Source: Pyrrhoderma lamaoense (lineage: Eukaryota > Basidiomycota > Agaricomycetes > Hymenochaetales > Hymenochaetaceae). Taken from it: a DNA stretch of 64,000 nt. Below the pieces are notes generated by a model, which saw only the letters and a program-made list of their open reading frames with translations, did no database searches and was not told the DNA's origin. Position numbers and translations under genes: made by a program. The stretch covers positions 930,001 through 994,000 of the forward strand of contig NBAZ01000009.1 of the NCBI GenBank assembly GCA_002794735.1. The letters run 5' to 3'. Positions 22,557-35,119 of the stretch are shown in pieces (the first letter of the stretch is position 1; every line of letters begins with the position of its first letter).

Positions 22557-24280
22557 CAATGCTCTAGCGTTAGGACCACCTGGGAAAACATCGTCCTGTC
22601 TAGGGAACCATAGTTTTCGGAAGAGCGCACATGTCATGTTAACCGAAGGGTGTAAAAAGGCGAGTCTACAAGATGTTTGCTATCGTATACATTATCCTGA
22701 GACTAACATTACTCGTTGATAACTGAGTATAAAACACAAACATTCAAAGTGCCAGGACTCGGGCGTTGTTTTGTGATGGATAACATTTCAATGTTGATTG
22801 AAAAAATCCGTCGCACCCTTGACGACAAGCATCTTTCCTCGAGGCTCGTTGACAGTGGGGCAGCTTCACATTTGCAGTATGAGTGATAATCTACAAACAC
22901 ACTGATTATCGACCACTATATAGGGACTTGTTGCAGACTTCACTCTAGGTCGTCTAGTGAACAGAAGCCAGTACCATATACCTATTGTTCGCTCACAGCT
23001 TACTCGTAATATTGGAGTTTTGTTCAGTGATGTCACGGATGAAATTATTGCTGGCTTTGAAGAATATGTTGGAACTAGCCATGGTATTACTACTCTCATT
23101 ATATTGCATAAGATTAATGTCTAACGATAGTATAGATTGGGTGTCGAAACCAGCCCTTGCGACTATGATGAAAATAGTCTGTAGTGCAAGTAACAAGGTC
23201 TTTGTTGGACTACTCTTTGTAATGATATTTTCTTCCTTATTTTCCCTTATATGTCTACTAATCAACAGGTAATAGATCGCAATAAGGTTACATGACCTTA
23301 ATATAAGGTTTACAATCGATGTTATAAAAGCTGCAAATACCACCAAACTGTTTTCCGACATTGTAAAGCCGTAGGTCCACTAATAACAATCACTTGACTT
23401 GACCTTACTTATGGTCTCGGAAGTCTTGTTGGCGAATTACTAACCTCAGTGCCTGCCACAACTCGCCGAGCGGAGAAGCACTTAAGGCCAATCATTGAGC
23501 ATCGTCAAGCCCTTATTGATGATATGGTCCGGACTATCCCGACAAGCCCGTGAGTTTAACGACGGTTCTTTCAAATTTCCATATGGCATTTTTACTAATT
23601 TAGCTCTCAGAATGACATGCTTTCTTGGCTCATGGATGAGGCAGAAGGTGAACAGAGAACAGTATATGCGCTCACACAGCGCTTGCTTACTCTAAATTTC
23701 GCCGCTATTCACACATCCTCCATGGTGGGTACACTCAGATCCTTGCTTCAAGTGAATTTCAAACACTTAATATCTGATTCCTTCGTATAGAGCTTCACGC
23801 ACGCACTTTTCCACCTTGCAGCAAATCCGCAATATGCTCAACCAATGCGTGAGGAAGTTGAACGGGTGACTGCAGCGGAAGGATGGACAAAAGCTTCAAT
23901 GCAAAAGTTGCGCAAAGTAGATAGTTTCCTTCGTGAGAGTCAACGATACAATGGCATCGGGACGCTCTCGATGACTCGCAAGGCACTAGTCGATTATACT
24001 CTCTTAGACGGGACATTGACTACTTACCTTTTGGTCATGGCGCTACGCTTAGTACGCTGATGAGTTTTTCCAAGCCTATACTTTCCTAATACCTCTTTAA
24101 AATCAGTCCTGGCCGTTTTTATACTGTAATTGAATTGAAAGCGATACTGGCGTACATCGTTATCTACTACGACGTTAAATTGCCAGAAGTAACCAACGGC
24201 GTACGACCTTCGGACTTTGAACTGTCGACCGCGTAGCACATTCTCAAAAGCTCATGTTCTGTTTAGGCGGAGAAGTAATC
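22557..24280 (+). pseudogene. cytochrome P450 copy A3, 5'-truncated and decayed
   Basis: Homology to A1 starts inside exon 2 (ctagcgttaggacca, about 22564) and runs to the last codons (caggcggagaagt-like, 24265-24277). Exon 1 with its membrane anchor is gone. Exon 3 is scrambled. Exons 4, 5, 8 and most of 9 are well kept (FAAIHTSSM, ESQR). A deletion of about 165 nt at 24014-24015 removes the segment before the haem loop, and the Cys donor region is altered (gctacgcttagt), so no haem-binding Cys can form. A one-base deletion near 23521 is also present. Clearly non-functional. Confidence 0.8.
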
Positions 24281-25099
24281 AATGCTACGCACCCCTCTTT
24301 CTTGCACGGTAATTTATGATGCCATTGTAAATGTTAGAGTTAGTATATGATGTTTCTTTCTCCCATATAGATTGTAACCATATATAAGAGAATGTCATTC
24401 ATCTGTGCTTGATAAGCAATATATGCTACGCTGCCCACTTTCTTGTACATGTACAATAACTCTATGGTACCGACAATATGTCAACGCTTGTAGTGATTGT
24501 TTCTTCCTCATAAAGTATATTCGTATATAAGTAAAGATTGATGTTTGTCTGAGCACGATGAGACTTCTTTTTCGAAGTTGATAGGTTATTTGTGGTGATG
24601 GGAAAATGGTTTAAAATACAAGCAGTATAGATTTTACATACACATGGATGTGTCATTCTCGGGATATAAGGGACATGTTAGCACCACAACAATTATGTAA
24701 TCACACCACTTTCCTCTTCCAAGATTTATACCTCCTGAACCCGCAAAACGAGATACATATACATAATAATATGATCAGCATGAGTTGTCAATATGGATCT
24801 TTTCATCCAATCAAGTGCTTAAACTCGTATGCGTAAGTAGTGAAACAGTGAACATAGCCTACTGCTCTCGTGGCCTTAAGCGGATGCTGTCAATAGACTT
24901 CGCGATCTTCTCTTCGCTAGCATGGTATAAACGTACCACGGACCAGATTAAGGCATTCGGCCCGCTGATGGTACTCTTTCTCGTAAACTGCTAACTGGAA
25001 GTCCCAGTATGAGAAAGAAAAAGAATATGATTTATGTATATATAAACTCAACATGGACACATTCAATTCAGTATCACCCATATCACTTCCATAACGCAC
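24281..25099 (+). repeat. 3' flank of A3 and promoter of B4
   Basis: About 24655-25010 is nearly identical to the 3' flank of A1 (5465-5815). It continues without a break into the leader of P450 B4. TATA-like tatatataaa is at about 25037-25046, some 55 bp before the B4 ATG. Confidence 0.55.
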
Positions 25100-27248
25100 A
25101 TGTCATTCAATTCTACTGCGACTGGACTACTATCTGGCGGAGCTTTCCCTAACCTCAACGTCAGTGAATACAATCCGAATGTTATAACAACATGTGCTCT
25201 TGCAGTTGCGTTTACTGTAGTACAGTATTATATGGCTCGGAAGCGTGATGTGTGTATCTTATTCTATGCTTGTCGAATACTGACTAGCGAATTGATGTTT
25301 TCTTTTCTTATATCTTAGGTCAACGTCCCTACAGTCGGACCATCCGGAAGAATATCATCCTACTCGGCGCGATGAATTATTTCTCTAATTCCCGCTCTAT
25401 ACTAGCGGAAGGTTACGATAAGGTTCTTCTTACATCAAGAAGTCAGATTAATGAAGGCACCTAATTGTATGCAACAGTACAAGGCAAAGACCTTCAAAAT
25501 ACCAGAGATGCTACGTTGGACTGTGATCCTTAACTCCCCGAGCTAATCGACGAAGTCCGTCGTGCACCTGAGCATCTCTTTTCTTTCAATGAAGCTACGA
25601 GGAGGTAGGTTGAGCGGATAGTCGACTTATAAAAGTCCTATGGATTGATCATTATCATTTCTATTCTATTAAAGGATATTTTTATGGATATCACTATGGG
25701 CCTGCGATGGCAAACAATTTATATCACATCGAAGTAGTACGCTCTCAACTCACACGCAACATCGGTACTTTGTTCGGAGAGGTCAAGGATGAGATCGGCC
25801 TCGCTTTTGATGAGTACATAGGTCAGACCGATGGTATGTGTAAGTTATATCTGAAACACGCATGATAGGCTAATGCCTGCAAGACTGGTTGTCCGTCCCC
25901 GTTTATGGACAATAGCGAAAGTCGTATGCAGAGCTAGCAATAGACTATTTATTGGCGCCCCTCTTTGTAAGCATCAGTCTTCCTTACATTAATAAACCTC
26001 GATATATGCTGAAACATTTTCATTATTACGTTAGGCCGGGATCCAGATTACATGGACTTGAACATTAACTTTACCTTCGAAGTGAACAAGACTGCAGAAC
26101 GTTTAAGGAAATTCCCACGTTTCATGACGAAGTATAGTTCTTGATTTCAATATGCAGGTGCTTCTGAGGTACTGAATAAATCCATAGATTTGTCGGGAAG
26201 TACATGAGTTATGTTCCTGTGGCGATGAAACGTATGGAAAACATTTAAAGCCTATGATAGAGGAAAGACTACAACAATTTGCGGAACACGGAAAGGACTG
26301 GTCCGATAACCAGTAAATTAGCAACAAATCTCATTTAGAAGAGCTTCTGATTAATTCATTTATAGAATGATATGTTAACATGGCTTATCGAGGAGTCTCC
26401 AAAAGAATTACTGGTCGTGGATGACTTAATTCAAAGGATGCTGGGCTTAAATTTCGCTGCTATTCATACGTCCTCAATGGTATAGAATAACATTACTTCT
26501 ATATATAAGATGTATTGACCACCTTGAACGTAGAGCTTCTCTCATGCATTATTCCAACTTGCTACTTATCCTGAGTACATCGGGCCTATGCGGGAGGAAG
26601 CTGAGCGGGTTATTTCCGCCGAAGGGTGGTCAAAGGCATCAATGCAAAAACTATTTAAAATTGATAGCTTTTTACGTGAGAGTCAGCGCTTCTACGGATT
26701 ATCTTACTGTGAGTCACGGTCTTTGTGCTGAGGGTAATGGTGATATCTAACATTAAATTTGGTATAGTGTCTATGTCACGAAAGTTACTTGTTGATTATA
26801 CCTTAAGCGATGGGACCTTCCTACCTAAGGGTACTTACATTACCTGCAATGCAAGGGCAACGCATAGAAATGAGGCAAACTACTCTGATGCAAACGAGTT
26901 CAAAGGTTTCCGGTTCTCTGACATGCGCGAGAGTAGCGCCGAGGAAAGTGTTAAACATCAATTAGTATCGACTAGTAACGAATATATAACCTTTGGACAC
27001 GGAAAACATGCTTGGTTAGTGCCATCTTTGTATATACTCTTTCTTCCAGTCTCCACTAATACTGGTGCAGTCCTGGAAGGTTCTTTGCTGCTAACGAGCT
27101 GAAGGCGATGATGGCGTATCTCGTTCTGAACTATGACGTCAAATTGCTTCCAGAAGCGAATGGCATCCGTCCTGAGAATCACGAAAGAGGTGCTTCAATA
27201 ATCCCAAACCAGAGTGCTCATATACTCTTCCGGAGCAGAAAAGATTAG
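25100..27248 (+). pseudogene. cytochrome P450, ent-kaurene-oxidase-like, copy B4, frame-broken in its 5' half
   Basis: Starts at ATG 25100 (MSFNSTATGLLSGG); anchor ends YYMARKRD at 25249, then intron. Exon homology to B5 runs to the stop at 27246-27248 (RSRKD). The I-helix is FAAIHTSSM, the K-helix ESQR, and the haem motif FGHGKHAC|PGRFF is split by an intron as in type A. Type B has an extra intron before SMTRK/SMSRK (26709-26766) that type A lacks. Six one-base deletions relative to B5 lie near 25364, 25540, 25605, 25907, 26240 and 26310. From 26366 to the stop, all exons are clean. Substrate unknown. Confidence 0.75.
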
Positions 27249-28669
27249 AGTTCGTAGTAGTAAACCGTGAGAAACGATTGCTCAAAAAATCATGTATAAT
27301 AGCTTTCCAGAATACATTTCATAAGCATCAGCATATTTGGGTATCTCTGTAGTTAGTATTATGAGCCATTGCGCCATCTCGTTGATGTTATACTCTATGT
27401 ATTTTTGGGATCTTGTCAAATTCATTCCTTCCCTTATAGTTGGACATCATGAGTGCGAGGTCATCAAGGTAGGTCAGATATACAAGTGGTAGAGCAAGTA
27501 TTACTACTACCCGATATCCTATGCTAAGGTCAGAAGAGTTCTAAAGGGAGAGGCTCTCGGGCCAGCACAGAAAGTTTCCCCCATCCTGGTGAATGACTTT
27601 ATAAGCACTCAGAAATCAAAGATAGGATAGGAAGCAAGTCGAAGTCGCCTTATATGAAGACATTCGCTATCTCATTCATCAAGAATAAATTTATATGTGG
27701 AACAACTAGGTTGTTCAGACCTCGAGTTGAAATAAGAAAAAAACCACGCGCGATGTTACAATTACTAAGCGTCATCTACTAATGATACGGAGACAATATT
27801 CCGCGATACTACCTCTCAAAATTGAATGAGCTCTGGTAGTAGACAACACGTTGTGACGGGCTTGAATCAACGGATACGGCACGCCGGTATGGAAGTATAG
27901 CAATGATGTGTGCTCACCCGATGAAGCCTGATTTAGCAGCGATGCTTCCGAAGGTGGGAAAATATCATCTGCTCTCTTATACATTCCTTTTCAGATTTAA
28001 AGTATCGTTATAGATAATTATAACTTGAGTGAATAGTAGCTTATATGAAGAGAATAACTTAACTCCCTTTTAGTATAATATTTATGTGAATATGAATAAC
28101 ATATATGCGAAAAAGGCATTGCGACGTTCGGATTATGCTGTAGAAGCGATAAGCGTCATTGAGTGCATGCTGTGTTGACAACATCTTCCAACTCTTGGAA
28201 AGGAGAAAAAGAGGAGTGCTTCAAGAAAATGAACTGAGGACGAGCACATACTCATTTTAGTTGAATGTATGCCAAATTTCAGAATTTGATACCTGTGTGT
28301 ATATTTACGTAAGTACACTCTTTGATTTTCTTAATTCCCCCAACTTCTTTCTTACTTATATATATGGTGGTAGGAGAACAAATATTCTTAGAGAAGTATC
28401 TCGACGAGCATACACTGCACATGAGTAGAAAAGTGTATATGTACGCACAGCATAATGTCCTTGTTCCAATAGGTGGGGACATAGGCGAGCTAAGCGATCT
28501 TCCGTGGCCCGGCTTGGTACTAACTTACCACGATTCGGACTGACCTTGAATCGGTCCGCTGATGACATTATCTCGTAAGGCAACACCAAACACGATATGA
28601 GAACAATGAGCGTGTTAAATATATATATTCAAGTAAGAGGCCTTCAGCATTATCTACTCCCTCAACGAT
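27249..28669. other. intergenic between B4 and B5
   Basis: The last about 190 bp (28480-28669) resembles the region just before B4 (cttcgcgatcttc..., ggtccgctgatg, tctcgtaa), so the promoter was duplicated with the gene. A TATA-like aaatatatatatt is at 28618-28630. The rest (27300-28470) has only short ORFs on both strands with no recognisable domain. Confidence 0.45.
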
Positions 28670-30817
28670 ATGTCATTCAACTCTACTGCTTCCAGCTTGT
28701 TTTCCAGCAAGGCCATTTTCGATTTCGATATCAGTGCTCATAATCCTAATGTTCTTGCACCATGTGCTGTTGCTGTTGCATATACCGTGTTACAATACTA
28801 CATGGCCCGAAAGCGCGATGTACGATCATTCTGTAGTGATCCTTGATTTTCAGCTGATGTACAATCTACTTGATAATCAAGGTTAATGTCCCTGCGGTTG
28901 GTCTTTCGGGAAGACTGACGTCTTATTTTGGTGCATTAAACTTTTTCACTAATTCCCGTTCAATGTTGGAGGAGGGTTACAATAAGGTATCTATACATAT
29001 ATAAATGATCAAGCTCTCGAATACTTCTAACGATGCTTATTTTACTATAGTATAACAAAAAACCTTCAAAGTACCAGAAATGTCACGCTGGACTATAGTC
29101 CTAAACTCCCGGAGCTGATTGATGAGCTTCGTCGTGCTCCTGAAGACATTTTTTCATTTAACGAGGCCATGAAGGAGGTGGGTAAAATGGGTTTTTATTT
29201 TCGCCTTTTTAACGATTGATCCTTATTTCATCTCATAGGATACGTGCATGGACGTCATTTTGGGTCCTGCGCAGGCAACGAATCTCTATCACATCGAGGT
29301 AGTGCGTTCCCAGCTCACGCGCAATATTGGAACCTTATTCGGAGCAGTTAGAAATGAGATTGAGCTTTCCTTTGACGAATATATTGGACAACCGGATGGT
29401 ATGCATAATTTCTTTTGGTGAAAGTTGAGGTAGTATTCTAATCTTTTAAAAACTTGCTCTTGACAGATTGGTTGTCTGTCCCGGTGTATGAAACAGTGGT
29501 AAAGATTGTATGTAGAGCAAGCAACAGACTTTTTATCGGCGCTCCTCTCTGTGAGTCTTCCTTCAGATCTTCGGCTATATTCCGAAAGGAATGTAATGAC
29601 CTTGATTTCAGGTAGAGACCCGGACTATATAGACTTAAATATAAACTTTACCATGGATGTGAGTAAAGCTACAGTTTTATTAAAAAGGTTCCCTCGCTTC
29701 ATGAGGAGGTAAGACTCGGAGTTTCTTGAAAAATGCTGTATTGTACTAACGCTGGCTAAAGATTAGTTGGACAATATTTAACGAGTGTTCCAAAATCCTT
29801 GAGACGTGCGGATCGACATCTGAGGCCTATCATTGAAGAAAGACTCCAACAATTTGCAGAATATGGAAAAGACTGGCCAGATAGACCCGTAAATATAGAT
29901 TATTTCTTTGCTTATGAAGATGTCTCATTTATTTCTTAGAATGACCTATTAACTTGGCTCATTGAAGAATCTCCAAAGGAGTTATTGGATGTGTCTGATC
30001 TAACCCAGAGAATATTAGGAATGAATTTTGCTGCTATTCATACTTCTTCGATGGTAAGCCGTCCCTTAATTTCTCACTCTTATTACTATGCCATACTAAC
30101 GAACTCGAAACAGAGTTTCACACATGCACTATATCAGCTTGCCACGTATCCTGAGTACATTGGACCTATGCGAGAGGAGACCGAGAGAGTTATTTCTTCT
30201 GAAGGATGGTCAAAAGCGTCAATGCAGAAATTGTACAAAATTGACAGTTTCTTGCGTGAAAGCCAACGCTTTTATTCATTAACACTTTGTGAGTTATGAT
30301 ATAAATATAAATAAAATTATGTCTAATTTTCAATAACTAGTATCTATGACTAGAATATTAGTCAAGGATTATACGTTGAGCGATGGTACTTTCCTACCAA
30401 AGGGCTCCTATGTCGTCTCTAATGCTGGTGCAGTACATAAGGATGAAGAGTACTATCCAGACGCGAATGTATTCAAAGGCTTCCGGTTTTCCGATATGCG
30501 AGAAAGCAGTGCCGGGGAGAGCATGAAGCATCAAATGGTAACAACTAGTAATGATTATCTATCTTTTGGTCATGGAAAGCATGCTTGGTAAGTTATCATC
30601 TCTTTAATACTTTCTTGAAGATTGTTAATATCGCCTCTAGTCCTGGTAGATTCTTCGCCGCCAATGAATTGAAATGTATGATGGCGCATGTTGTTCTGAA
30701 CTACGATATCAAATTGCCCCAGAGGCAAATGGCATGCGACCTCCCAATCATGAAGTTGGACCAATTGTCATTCCGAACCAGAAGGCTCACATACTCTTCA
30801 GAAGAAGGAAGGATTAG
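28670..30817 (+). pseudogene. cytochrome P450, ent-kaurene-oxidase-like, copy B5, three frame breaks
   Basis: ATG 28670 (MSFNSTASSLFSSKAIF); exon 1 ends 28819 after YYMARKRD, exon 2 is 28882-28986. Helix I reads FAAIHTSSM, ExxR is ESQR (exon ending about 30292), then an intron and SMTRILVKDYTLSDG. Haem motif FGHGKHAC|PGRFFAANE is split at the Cys codon (donor 30588). Three single-base deletions break the frame: in the A-run near 29050, in tcccgg near 29110, and in gcccc near 30717. After the last, the correct frame continues to ILFRRRKD and TAG 30815-30817. All are in short homopolymers, so base-call error is possible; otherwise a young pseudogene. Confidence 0.75.
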
Positions 30818-31453
30818 ATTTCTCCCTCTCTCGGCGATCATCTAAGGACTAGCTTACCGCATCACATTTTTCTGCACTATTAAATTATATACCAATTTAC
30901 CCTATTTTAATGTTACTACCAGTAGCTTATGATTCTGTGCAATATATCCCCCTACAAACCATCTCTATAACCACCTTATCAACGTTCGAGTTGACCCTAT
31001 AGGGGAGTGTACGTTAAAGCTGGTTGCAGTGTAAGGATGTATGTTGGCAGATTGTGCCCCTCGTATGCATTACACAACAAGCTCTGTTTTTTCATATCCA
31101 ATCGCATATGCTCATTAATAGGTGTATGATTGTAGCCTGAGATATAAGAGTTTATGTACTGGGAGGCAGGGTTAATTGTGCACATGTACGTCAAGAACTC
31201 GGTGTAGAGATAATACAAGCCTCTATAGATCATGTACACGACGCAGTAGATAAAGTACAGATGCATAATTTTGATTACAAATTAGTCCGCCTTTATGACT
31301 GACTTCAAAGAAGTAGAGCAAATGATCAAGACTAATGCGTGCAATTCAAATAAATGTATGGAAGTAACACACCAATCCTGCACGTGATCTCATTCACATT
31401 TTACACCCACTTCCGAAATCCGTTCACCGTTCACTCGATTTTGGCTACGGACT
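30818..31453. other. intergenic, promoter of ATP10
   Basis: No coding exon seen. The 89-codon minus ORF (30997-31266) is hydrophobic but without motif or splice context. The border between the accessory P450 block and the conserved genes falls here. Confidence 0.45.
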
Positions 31454-32707
31454 ATGCTTCTGCGGGTCGCTTTCAACACTTCCCGTCCACTAGTATACAA
31501 CAATGGAGAAGCGTTTCTATTAAGAGATGCAAGAGGTCTTTCTGGCCCTTCAATGTGTCGAAGGCTCAAGTCATCATCTTCTAGCTACAAAGGGAGAAAT
31601 GCCTCCAGTTCTGCGCCAACATCCGCTTCGGTAGCTAGTCTTTTAAATCTTAATTCAACAAAGGGGAATACATCATCATCAAATGTATCAGAGTCCACTC
31701 CGAGTCTAGGCTCCAGTCCACCGCCAAAAGTCATTAGTAAAAAAGATAATCAAGGGGAAGGTCCTACTTCGGCGCAAGCTACCAAAATTCCGGACAAACC
31801 ATCGACTCTTCCATATCTCCCACACCCTCTTGGTGTACCCGAAAGGCCGACAACTGTACAGAAGACCTGGAAAGATACCACACTTGAGATGTTGGACCAA
31901 GATAAGCGTCTTGCACAGAGGAAACACATGTGAGTATGCTATCCTTCTACCTTGTAGGAAAAGAATATATGATAAACTCGTCAGGATAGTATAAAAGAAG
32001 CAACGAGGGGCTACTTCTCGGATCTTAATGCTGTCCGAAAAAATGGAGGAAAGGCTTGGATAGCTCCAACAACGTTAATTCGTCAGGAGGTATGTGAACT
32101 CATAACTACTGCCAGATCGTCTTGTTGAATTAGATATCGTAGTTTGCCAAATTCTTCCCAAATATCTCAGGTCGAACACTAGTCAATGCTGATGTCAAGC
32201 ACACGGCCGAACTCTGTGAGGGACGTATCTCCGTCGTCGCGCTCATTTCAAGCATGATCTCGAATGTCCGTAAGATCTTCTGCCTGTAAACTCCCTTGGG
32301 GACTAATCACATATCTGATTCTTGATGACGCTACATAGGAGCATACAAACTCATTTGTTGACATGACTCATGCCGAATTCAATGAAAACCCTTACTATAA
32401 TTTCTTACAAATCAATCTAGAAGACAACAAAGCAAAAGCCTTTCTTCGTAGCATGTACATCTCTTCATTAAGGCGCCAAACACCACTTCCGTTGCATGGT
32501 CAATACATGTTGTCTAGTCAGAATATGGAATACTTGAGAGAACCTCTGGGGATGAACAACAAACATATCGGTTATGTTTATCTGTTGGACTCAGAACAAC
32601 GTATACGGTGGGCAGGTGCAGGCCTTGCACTTGACCAAGAAGCCAGGAGTTTACATGCTTGTACTAAGGTTCTTTTGGATCGCATGGGTTCTGGAAAAAC
32701 TACTTAA
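31454..32707 (+). CDS. ATP10: mitochondrial ATPase complex assembly factor Atp10
   Basis: Exons 31454-31929, 31990-32089, 32143-32265, 32339-32707; 355 residues in one continuous frame. Atp10 helps assemble the Fo sector of mitochondrial ATP synthase at the inner membrane. The N-terminus (MLLRVAFNTSRPLVYNNG, then Arg/Ser-rich) is a presequence, followed by a Ser/Pro-rich linker. The family core follows: RGYFSDLNAVRKNGGKAWIA, FPNISGRTLVNAD, LCEGRISVVALISSM, then SSQNMEYLREPLGMNNKHIG and YLLDSEQRIRWAGAG near the C-terminus. Intron 3 uses a weak donor (AAT|GTCCGT), chosen because it keeps the frame. It converges on RPB11, the two stops being 277 bp apart. Confidence 0.9.
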
Positions 32708-32984
32708 TATCATGCACACATCTTTTTCCAGTAGAGTAGGATTAGATTAATCATATGCCAAATCTTGAATTGAATGTTCGTCCGTAGAAGGATAATTCAC
32801 TTTAATATCGACGCCTTAGTGTTCAACTTAGCAAGGCCTCAAACAAATTTTCTCATCAACGACAGATATATGTTCTATATAAAAAGTGAGTCGTAACTGG
32901 GAATGATCAATGTAAACTACTATACAAATGAGATGCGTAACAACATTATACAATAATAATATAGATTATGAACTGACTATAAAC

Positions 32985-33578
32985 CTAAATGTCATTGAGG
33001 TAGTCCTTCCCTGACCATGCCGCTTCATCACCGTAGGTTCCGTCGATACCATCTCCAATCCTCCCTATGGTGCCCATACCACCAAGGTTTGCGCCTGCAC
33101 CAAGTGCATCTTGTTCCCTTTCACTGTACTGGAACTCGATCACGAACTTGTTTTGGATCGTTTTGGCAAGAGCAATAAGCTCGTTCGAAGCCTTCTCAAG
33201 AGCAGCAGTCGGAGTCAAAGAGCCGTCTGTCTGGATTTTTAACTCAAAGTAAGGATTTAACGGATGAGGGACTTTGTATCCCGCAAAGAGGATGGCTGAA
33301 TTTGCAAGTAGTTGCCTGTGAATGAGAAATTTTCTATAGCTAGCCAGTAATATTAGAAATCATGTTAATACGCACTGTCGAAGCATATTCGCTAAAGTAT
33401 GGTCTTGCTTAACGATTTTTATAGTTGCTGCATTCGGGATTTTCGTGTCTTCGAAAACTTCGACTCTGACATGACAAGAAGCATTAAGCGCAGTTAGTTA
33501 CAGAAATTACAAACAGTATACTCACGGGCTCTCCCCTTGTTCAAGCACATAGAGTTCATGTCGCTGGATTGCATTCAT
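32985..33578 (-). CDS. RPB11: RNA polymerase II subunit Rpb11
   Basis: Minus-strand exons 33526-33578, 33376-33465, 32985-33315; 157 residues. Starts MNAIQRHELYVLEQGESP. The conserved RPB11/RpoA-dimerisation core is clear: TKIPNAATIKIVKQDHTLAN, LLANSAILFAGYKVPHPLNP, FELKIQTDGSLTPTAALEKA. Rpb11 pairs with Rpb3 in the polymerase II core. The C-terminal extension of about 45 residues is Gly-rich (GAGANLGGMGTIGRIGDG) and ends SGKDYLNDI. No frame defect. It shares an upstream region of about 570 bp with the divergent L27a gene. Confidence 0.93.
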
Positions 33579-34145
33579 ATTGTGGGTTCACTGGAGAGAA
33601 TTACGGCATTCATCAGTTAAGTCGAGTTACAAGCAAAACAGAGTGAGTTTTCTAGTTCAGGACACAAGTTCTTCTCAAATCTCACAAGAGATCAATGACA
33701 ATAAATAATGGCAAAAAGCCGACATCATAAACAATCTACCATTTGAAGAGAATGCCTACCTTCGAACTTTAGAGCTCGACCACAACAAGAACACGATCGA
33801 CGTGCACTCAACACTAACGGAGGAATGGTCGAATGTCACATCGTGACAAATGTGTCACGGTCACTAAGTCTGTCTTGGAGGCAATCTTCTGTCGAAAAGG
33901 TTGTCCAGTCCTCAAGCCTCAAAAGAAAAGTGAGTAGCAGCTCATTTTATGCTCGTATCGAACAGAACGTCGTCCAATGCATAAGAGGTGCTACTTTGAT
34001 TGTCAGAAAGATGGTGGATTGACTTGTAGAAGGTGGATGGACAAATGGCAACTTGGATGACACTCCTGTGTGATGGAGTGGGCGACGAACTTGTTACATA
34101 CAGACGGGAAGATTGAAGAAGATACTGATACATATTTACTCATAG
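33579..34145. promoter_or_regulatory. shared divergent promoter of RPB11 and ribosomal protein L27a
   Basis: 567 bp between the two start codons with no convincing gene. The 65-codon ORF at 33825-34022 has no domain. It probably also holds 5' UTRs. No TATA box is obvious on either side. Confidence 0.5.
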
Positions 34146-34775
34146 ATGCCGACCCACCTTTCCAAGACTCGCAAGCACAGAGGACACGTCTCCGCCGGTC
34201 ACGGTCGTGTAGGCAAGCACCGCAAGCATCCGGGAGGTCGCGGTCTCGCTGGTGGTGCTCACCACCACCGGTACGTCGCTTATCATTATTTCTCTTCAAT
34301 ATGTCGAGAAACTAATTATATGCACTTGTTTCGAACAGAACCAACTTCGATAAGTACCATCCTGGTTACTTCGGTAAGGTTGGTATGAGGCACTTCCACC
34401 TTACCAGAAACGCATACTGGAGCCGTTCTATCAACGTTGACAAGCTCTGGACTTTGGTACCAAAGGAGGAGAAGGACGGTCTCACCGAAAGCTCCGATGT
34501 TGTACCAGTAATTGATGTACTTGCTGCAGGGTACACCAAGGTTCTCGGTAACGGACTGTACGCTTTTAAAAGTCATTATCAATCTCTACTTTTATCTAAT
34601 TCAGATTTCTTAGTATCCCCAAGCTTCCATGCATCGTAAAAACACGCTTCATCTCTTCCCGTGCTGAGTAAGTGTCCTAAACTCTTAATCGCCCTACTGT
34701 TACCGACCTTCCCTCTTTTCGTTCTTCAGGGAAAAAATCAAAGAAGCTGGTGGGGTAGTGAAACTCATCGCATAA
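34146..34775 (+). CDS. RPL28: 60S ribosomal protein L27a (uL15)
   Basis: Exons 34146-34270, 34339-34557, 34614-34667, 34730-34775; 147 residues, the usual size. Starts [20 protein letters not shown], followed by the Gly/His-rich [20 protein letters not shown] segment and [14 protein letters not shown]. The C-terminus is [12 protein letters not shown]. Component of the large ribosomal subunit. For exon 3 the acceptor at 34613 is preferred over 34604 because it gives [15 protein letters not shown]. The yeast name is RPL28. No frame defect. Confidence 0.95.
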
Positions 34776-35047
34776 TTTCATTATCATTACCTTATGATTC
34801 TATTCCTTGCATTTTTGTTTCTATCTGTACACTCTCCTGCACTGTCTGTCATATGTTGTATGCTATGACCATAGGAAACCATGAATTATACAGCATGACT
34901 TCAAAAAAAAAAAAATATAAAATATAACATTGAATTTATATAAGACAAATTCTCTTTTGTTCTTTGGAGAACCTAAAACTATTGGTGAAGAGGAGAATGG
35001 AAAAAATCCCTTCAGACATTGTTTATTTTCGTCACAAACAAAAACTT
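34776..35047. other. 3' region of L27a
   Basis: Non-coding, with a 12-A run at about 34903-34914. Presumed 3' UTR and spacer before the tRNA gene. Confidence 0.5.
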
Positions 35048-35119
35048 AGGACTCAAGGTGGGTCGAACACCTGACCTTAGGATCTGCAATCCCACGCTCT
35101 ACCACTAAGCTATAAGTCC
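35048..35119 (-). tRNA. tRNA-Cys (GCA)
   Basis: 72-nt intronless cloverleaf on the minus strand: acceptor ggactta/tgagtcc, D arm gcttagtggtagagc, anticodon stem tggga/tccta around loop ttgcaga (anticodon GCA), T arm aggtg-ttcgacc-cacct, discriminator T. No encoded CCA. A run of T residues follows the 3' end as a polymerase III terminator (35040-35044 on the plus strand is A-rich). Confidence 0.95.

Noticed and set aside
3125..30817. A terpenoid biosynthetic gene cluster around the kaurene-oxidase-like P450s
   Set aside because: No terpene synthase, prenyltransferase, transporter or cluster regulator was found. Tandem P450s alone do not show a cluster.
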